Translations under genes and position numbers: made by a program | In this document: one piece after another, positions 60,608 through 64,000 of the stretch | Position numbering within the stretch: the first letter of the stretch is position 1 | Layout of the letters: every line of letters starts with the position of its first letter | Source of the DNA: Nostoc mirabile CHAB5784 | GTDB taxonomy: Bacteria; Cyanobacteriota; Cyanobacteriia; Cyanobacteriales; Nostocaceae | DNA: 64,000 nucleotides | Reading direction: 5' to 3' | Assembly (NCBI RefSeq): GCF_020829645.1 | Contig: NZ_JAIVFS010000029.1 | Span: 30,199 to 94,198, forward strand | The notes under the pieces: generated by a model | What the model saw: only the letters and a program-made list of their open reading frames with translations | Database searches by the model: none | What the model was told of the DNA's origin: nothing

Positions 60608-63544
60608 CTTCGTCTCCATCCAATTTTCACCCACACGCGCATCTACCAGCAACGGCACACTCAACTGGACTGCGTTTTCCATCACCGACTTAATTTGTGG
60701 TTGTAATTCTTCCCACTCATCAGCAGGAATTTCAAACACTAATTCATCGTGAACTTGCAACAACAAACGCGCCTGATAGTTCTTCAAAACCTCATGCAAT
60801 CTCACCATTGCAATTTTGATAATATCAGCATTGGAACCTTGAATTGGTGCATTAGCGGCAGAGCGTAGTAAACCTGCATCATAAGCACCCAAATTTTTCA
60901 ATTTACTCAGATCAATATCTTTTGGGTTACTGCCTTTTAATTTGCGTAAACTGTTATTAGTAAAGTCAAAATAACGACGGCGACCGAAAATAGTTTCTAC
61001 ATAACCAAGAGCGATCGCTTCTTTTTTGACTCGCTCCAAATATGCAAATACTTTCGGATATCGTTCATTAAACCGCTTAATGAACTCGTTGGCAATGGTT
61101 TTATCTATCCCAGTTGAGCGCGAAAACCTTAGAGAACCCATTCCATAAATCACGCCAAAATTGATAGTTTTTGCCATCCCTCGTTCTTCTGAGGTTATAT
61201 TTTCTTTTTCAAACACTAACCGCGCCGTAACAGTGTGAACATCTTCATTTTGCTGATATGCTTGCACTAATATCGGCTCTTGACTCAAATGAGCCAAAAT
61301 CCGCAATTCAATTTGTGAGTAATCAGCAGCTACCATTAACCAACCAGGTTCTGGCAAAAACGCCTTCCGAATTTGGCGACTAAAAGCTGTACGAATGGGG
61401 ATATTTTGCAAATTCGGATTAGAAGAAGATAACCTACCAGTTGATGTTGCTGCTTGATTAAAATCAGTATGCACTCGCTGTGTCTCTGGACGCACCAATG
61501 CAGGTAATGCATCAACATAAGTAGACTTTAATTTAGATAGAGTCCGATACTCAATTATCGCCTCAACAAATCCAGTGTTATCATCTTCTTGAAGTCTTTC
61601 CAGCGTTGCTGCATCTGTAGAGAAGCCCGTTTGAATTTTACGAGAATGTCTAGTGCTTAACCCCAACTTTTCAAACAAAATTTGGCTCAATTGCTTCGGA
61701 GAACCCAAGTTAAAATTTTCCCCAGCTATTTCAGTTGCTTCCTCTTTCAACCTGGCTAACTCAGTTTCTAAATGTTGTGAAAGTTCTTGTAAATAAGCTG
61801 AATTAATGCGAACACCCGTATATTCCATTTGGGCTAAAACCGCTTCTAGTGGCTGTTCCACTTCCACTAATAGCTTAGACAAAGTTGGAATTTTATCCAG
61901 TTCTTCACGCAATTTCGGCACTAAGCCAAAGGTAGAATAAGCATCCATACCGCAGTAATCTGCTACGGCAGGAATATCTATATCAGCGATGGTTTTGCCT
62001 TTAGGAACTAAATCCAAATAACTTTTTGCTATCAATCCCAAATATCGCTGCGATAAATCCATCAAATTATGACTTGAATCGGGATTTAGAATGTAACTTG
62101 CCAGCATGGGATCAAACACTACTCCCGCCAAATTAATTCCTTGACACTTTAGAACTAAGCGGTCAAATTTGGCATTTTGCAGAGCTTTGGGATAATCAGC
62201 ACTTTCGAGAATTGGGCGTAATGTTTCTAGCACCAAATCTTGATGCAAATTTTCCCCAGTTTTGTGCCCCACAGGAATATAAGCTACCTCATCTGGTTGC
62301 ATTCCCCAACAGCAACCAATTCCTACTAACTCAGCATCTCTCGGTTCTAAATCAGTGGTTTCAGTGTCCCAAGCAACGGGAGTTTCTGGGTTAGTGAATT
62401 TTTGCAAAAGTTTCACTAACTCAGTTAATTTTGCTTCACTGTTGATGATGCGTGGTGTAATTGGGGAAGTAGATTGTTGTGTAACTGCGGCTGTATCACT
62501 AGCACTGAAAAACCACAAATCATTATCTTCATCAGCGCTAAATTCTGAGTTAGTATTGGGATTAATTGCCTCTGTTTTGGCTTCTTGTTTGTCTTCGACT
62601 TGGCCACCAAAACGTTGCTGTAACTCGTTGATTTTACCTAAAAAAGACTTGAATTCTAATTTTTCTAAAATTGGTGTTAGGACGTTTGTATCAAAACCTT
62701 TTAATTTGCAATCTTCTAAATCAAATTCTATAGGAACATCTAAAACTATAGTTGCCAAATAGCGAGACTTCTTTGCATCTTCTTTACCCGTTGCCAGTTT
62801 TTTGTGAGTTGCGCCTTTAATTTCATCTAAGGCAGCATAAATATTATCAAGTGAACCATAAGTATTTAACAGCTGCACTGCTGTCTTTTCGCCAATTCCC
62901 TTGACACCAGGAATATTATCTGATTTATCACCACAAAGAGCTTTAAAATCGACAATTTGTGAAGGTAAAATGCCCATCTTCTCTTTGACTTGTTCTGCTT
63001 CAAATTCCGTGATGCTATTTGTAGAGCGTTTTAGGGCATCTGGACTAAAATTCAGAACAGTGATTTCTTTGTCAGAATCGATCAATTGAAATAAATCGCG
63101 ATCGCCAGTGAGAATCTTCACCCTATACCCAGCAGCAGTTACTCGCTGTGCTAAGGTTCCCAAAACATCATCTGCCTCGTAACCAGGTGCAGTGAAAATT
63201 GGTAGATTGAAGCCATTCAGCAATTCATGCAAGTTTGCTAAGTCGGGAATGAAGTCTTCTGGCGTTTCTTTGCGATCGGCTTTATAAGTATCGTCAGCTT
63301 CGTGGCGAAAAGTGGCTTCACCCAAATCAAAAGCGATCGCCATTGCTTGGGGCTGTTGTGTTGCCATTACCTCCAGCAGGCACTTCACAAAACCAAAACA
63401 TATACTGGTAGGAATCCCCGTTTTAGTACGCAGTCCACCATCTCGCCCTTTAGCGAAAGCAAAGTATGAACGATACGCCAGGGAGTGTCCATCTACGAGG
63501 ATGAACGTGGGGCGTGTTGCGGTTGCAGAAGTGATTTCAGACAT
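60605..63544 (-). CDS. polA: DNA polymerase I
   Basis: A three-domain polymerase of 979 residues. The 5' nuclease (about 12-300, FILVDGHSLAYRSYFAF, GDKSDNIPGVKGIGEKTA), the 3'-5' exonuclease fold (about 365-560, VAWDTETTDLEPRDAELVGI, LQNAKFDRLVL) and the polymerase domain with motif A DYSQIELRILAHLS, motif B RGMAKTINFGVIYGMG and motif C QVHDELVFE are all complete. It fills Okazaki gaps and acts in repair. The exonuclease Asp/Glu pair (DTETT) is present, so proofreading is probable. The stop codon is shared with a MITE target duplication. Confidence 0.96.
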   Translation of the reverse strand: MSEITSATATRPTFILVDGHSLAYRSYFAFAKGRDGGLRTKTGIPTSICFGFVKCLLEVMATQQPQAMAIAFDLGEATFRHEADDTYKADRKETPEDFIPDLANLHELLNGFNLPIFTAPGYEADDVLGTLAQRVTAAGYRVKILTGDRDLFQLIDSDKEITVLNFSPDALKRSTNSITEFEAEQVKEKMGILPSQIVDFKALCGDKSDNIPGVKGIGEKTAVQLLNTYGSLDNIYAALDEIKGATHKKLATGKEDAKKSRYLATIVLDVPIEFDLEDCKLKGFDTNVLTPILEKLEFKSFLGKINELQQRFGGQVEDKQEAKTEAINPNTNSEFSADEDNDLWFFSASDTAAVTQQSTSPITPRIINSEAKLTELVKLLQKFTNPETPVAWDTETTDLEPRDAELVGIGCCWGMQPDEVAYIPVGHKTGENLHQDLVLETLRPILESADYPKALQNAKFDRLVLKCQGINLAGVVFDPMLASYILNPDSSHNLMDLSQRYLGLIAKSYLDLVPKGKTIADIDIPAVADYCGMDAYSTFGLVPKLREELDKIPTLSKLLVEVEQPLEAVLAQMEYTGVRINSAYLQELSQHLETELARLKEEATEIAGENFNLGSPKQLSQILFEKLGLSTRHSRKIQTGFSTDAATLERLQEDDNTGFVEAIIEYRTLSKLKSTYVDALPALVRPETQRVHTDFNQAATSTGRLSSSNPNLQNIPIRTAFSRQIRKAFLPEPGWLMVAADYSQIELRILAHLSQEPILVQAYQQNEDVHTVTARLVFEKENITSEERGMAKTINFGVIYGMGSLRFSRSTGIDKTIANEFIKRFNERYPKVFAYLERVKKEAIALGYVETIFGRRRYFDFTNNSLRKLKGSNPKDIDLSKLKNLGAYDAGLLRSAANAPIQGSNADIIKIAMVRLHEVLKNYQARLLLQVHDELVFEIPADEWEELQPQIKSVMENAVQLSVPLLVDARVGENWMETK

Positions 63545-64000
63545 AGCCCTATTTTAGCCAGAAGCTTTGTCACATAGTTAGCAATTTCAGATGCTAGTTC
63601 AGCTTTGCTTTGGCAACAATAGCGTAGTTTTGCGTACAAAGGGACTTCCAAATTAAAAACATCCAATTTTTTCTACTACTCACCACAGGCTCTAGAGCCT
63701 GTTAAGTTATATCTTGCACCTGCCTATCCCGCCTGAGAATAAATTCCCAGGCTAATAGCACAAGTCCACTCAAGTGGACTAAAACCCTTACTTAGTCTTC
63801 AATAGATAGACTTTAACTATAAGCCTCAGAATTCATTCTGAGGCGGTCGTGGGGACTGGTGCAAGTTCTGAGTTCTGACTTTTCCCGTTAAGTCTTGAAA
63901 GGCTTACTGATAAAGGATTTAACAAACAGCACAGCATATACGGTAGAGTAATTGAAATCGGGTGCTAAAGGTAACAAGCAATGCTGGACTGGTGGGAGAA
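63545..64000. repeat. Intergenic region with GGGACTTCC end and a multi-hairpin element
   Basis: At 63640 there is one end of the GGGACTTCCAA family. At 63709-63865 there is an element with ends TATATCTTGCACC / GGTGCAAGTT and the multi-hairpin core (GTCCACTCAAGTGGAC, GTCTTCAATAGATAGAC, CTCAGAATTCATTCTGAG). No gene starts before the window end. Confidence 0.75.

Overview
The window is chromosomal DNA from a filamentous, heterocyst-type cyanobacterium (Nostocales, Nostoc/Anabaena-like). The evidence is the frequent HIP1 octamer GCGATCGC, heptanucleotide-type short tandem repeats between genes, many small hairpin-rich and MITE-like repeats, and cyanobacterial genes such as psb27, lrtA-type hpf, the photosystem II S4-domain protein, cofH, a fused SBP-permease amino acid transporter and WD40 STAND proteins. 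I saw no tRNA, rRNA or CRISPR array.

Layout. 1-9.9 kb: a partial carotenoid oxygenase, two tandem CAP-domain lipoproteins, an HGSNAT-like membrane acyltransferase, a 21-bp repeat array, peroxiredoxin Q, lrtA/hpf, lipB and an amino acid ABC transporter. 10-19 kb (the most interesting part): one minus-strand block with an ethylene-forming enzyme (EFE, 2-oxoglutarate/Fe(II) oxygenase), a guanidine-hydrolase-type ureohydrolase (gdmH), hypA, hypB and a three-gene ABC importer, followed upstream by a LysR regulator. 19-32 kb: GST, GNAT proteins, a YegS-like kinase, an ExoD-like protein, three tandem candidate small RNAs, an SDR, the PSII S4 protein, a toxin-antitoxin cassette flanked by an 88-bp direct repeat, aroK, and a DUF433/DUF5615 pair whose toxin is broken by one stop codon. 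32-44 kb: ubiX, an RNase II/R-family exonuclease, a structured-RNA candidate, a Rad52-like protein with a decayed partial copy, clpP, a YyaL/DUF255 protein and mobA. 44-55 kb: a WD40 STAND ATPase lacking a proper 5' end, a GH10-like glycosidase, a FecB-like lipoprotein, a kinase remnant, and an iron module of FTR1 permease, ferritin-like protein, ComEA-like lipoprotein and multicopper oxidase. 55-64 kb: the cobalt ECF transporter cbiMNQO, cofH, psb27 and polA.

How the genes work together. The 10-17 kb block reads as a closed guanidine circuit. EFE turns 2-oxoglutarate and arginine into ethylene, CO2, succinate, guanidine and pyrroline-5-carboxylate. GdmH, loaded with nickel by HypA and HypB, splits guanidine into urea and ammonia. 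The adjacent ABC transporter probably imports guanidine. The leader DNA in front of efe and in front of gdmH is a duplicated sequence of about 150 bp, so the producing and the removing arm may share one control signal. EFE active-site residues match the Pseudomonas enzyme at identical residue numbers.

A second theme is non-autonomous mobile DNA. At least five families of short inverted-repeat elements are present, several with readable target duplications. Some sit exactly on stop codons, one is nested inside another element, and one multi-hairpin core with co-varying stems occurs inside different terminal-repeat families.
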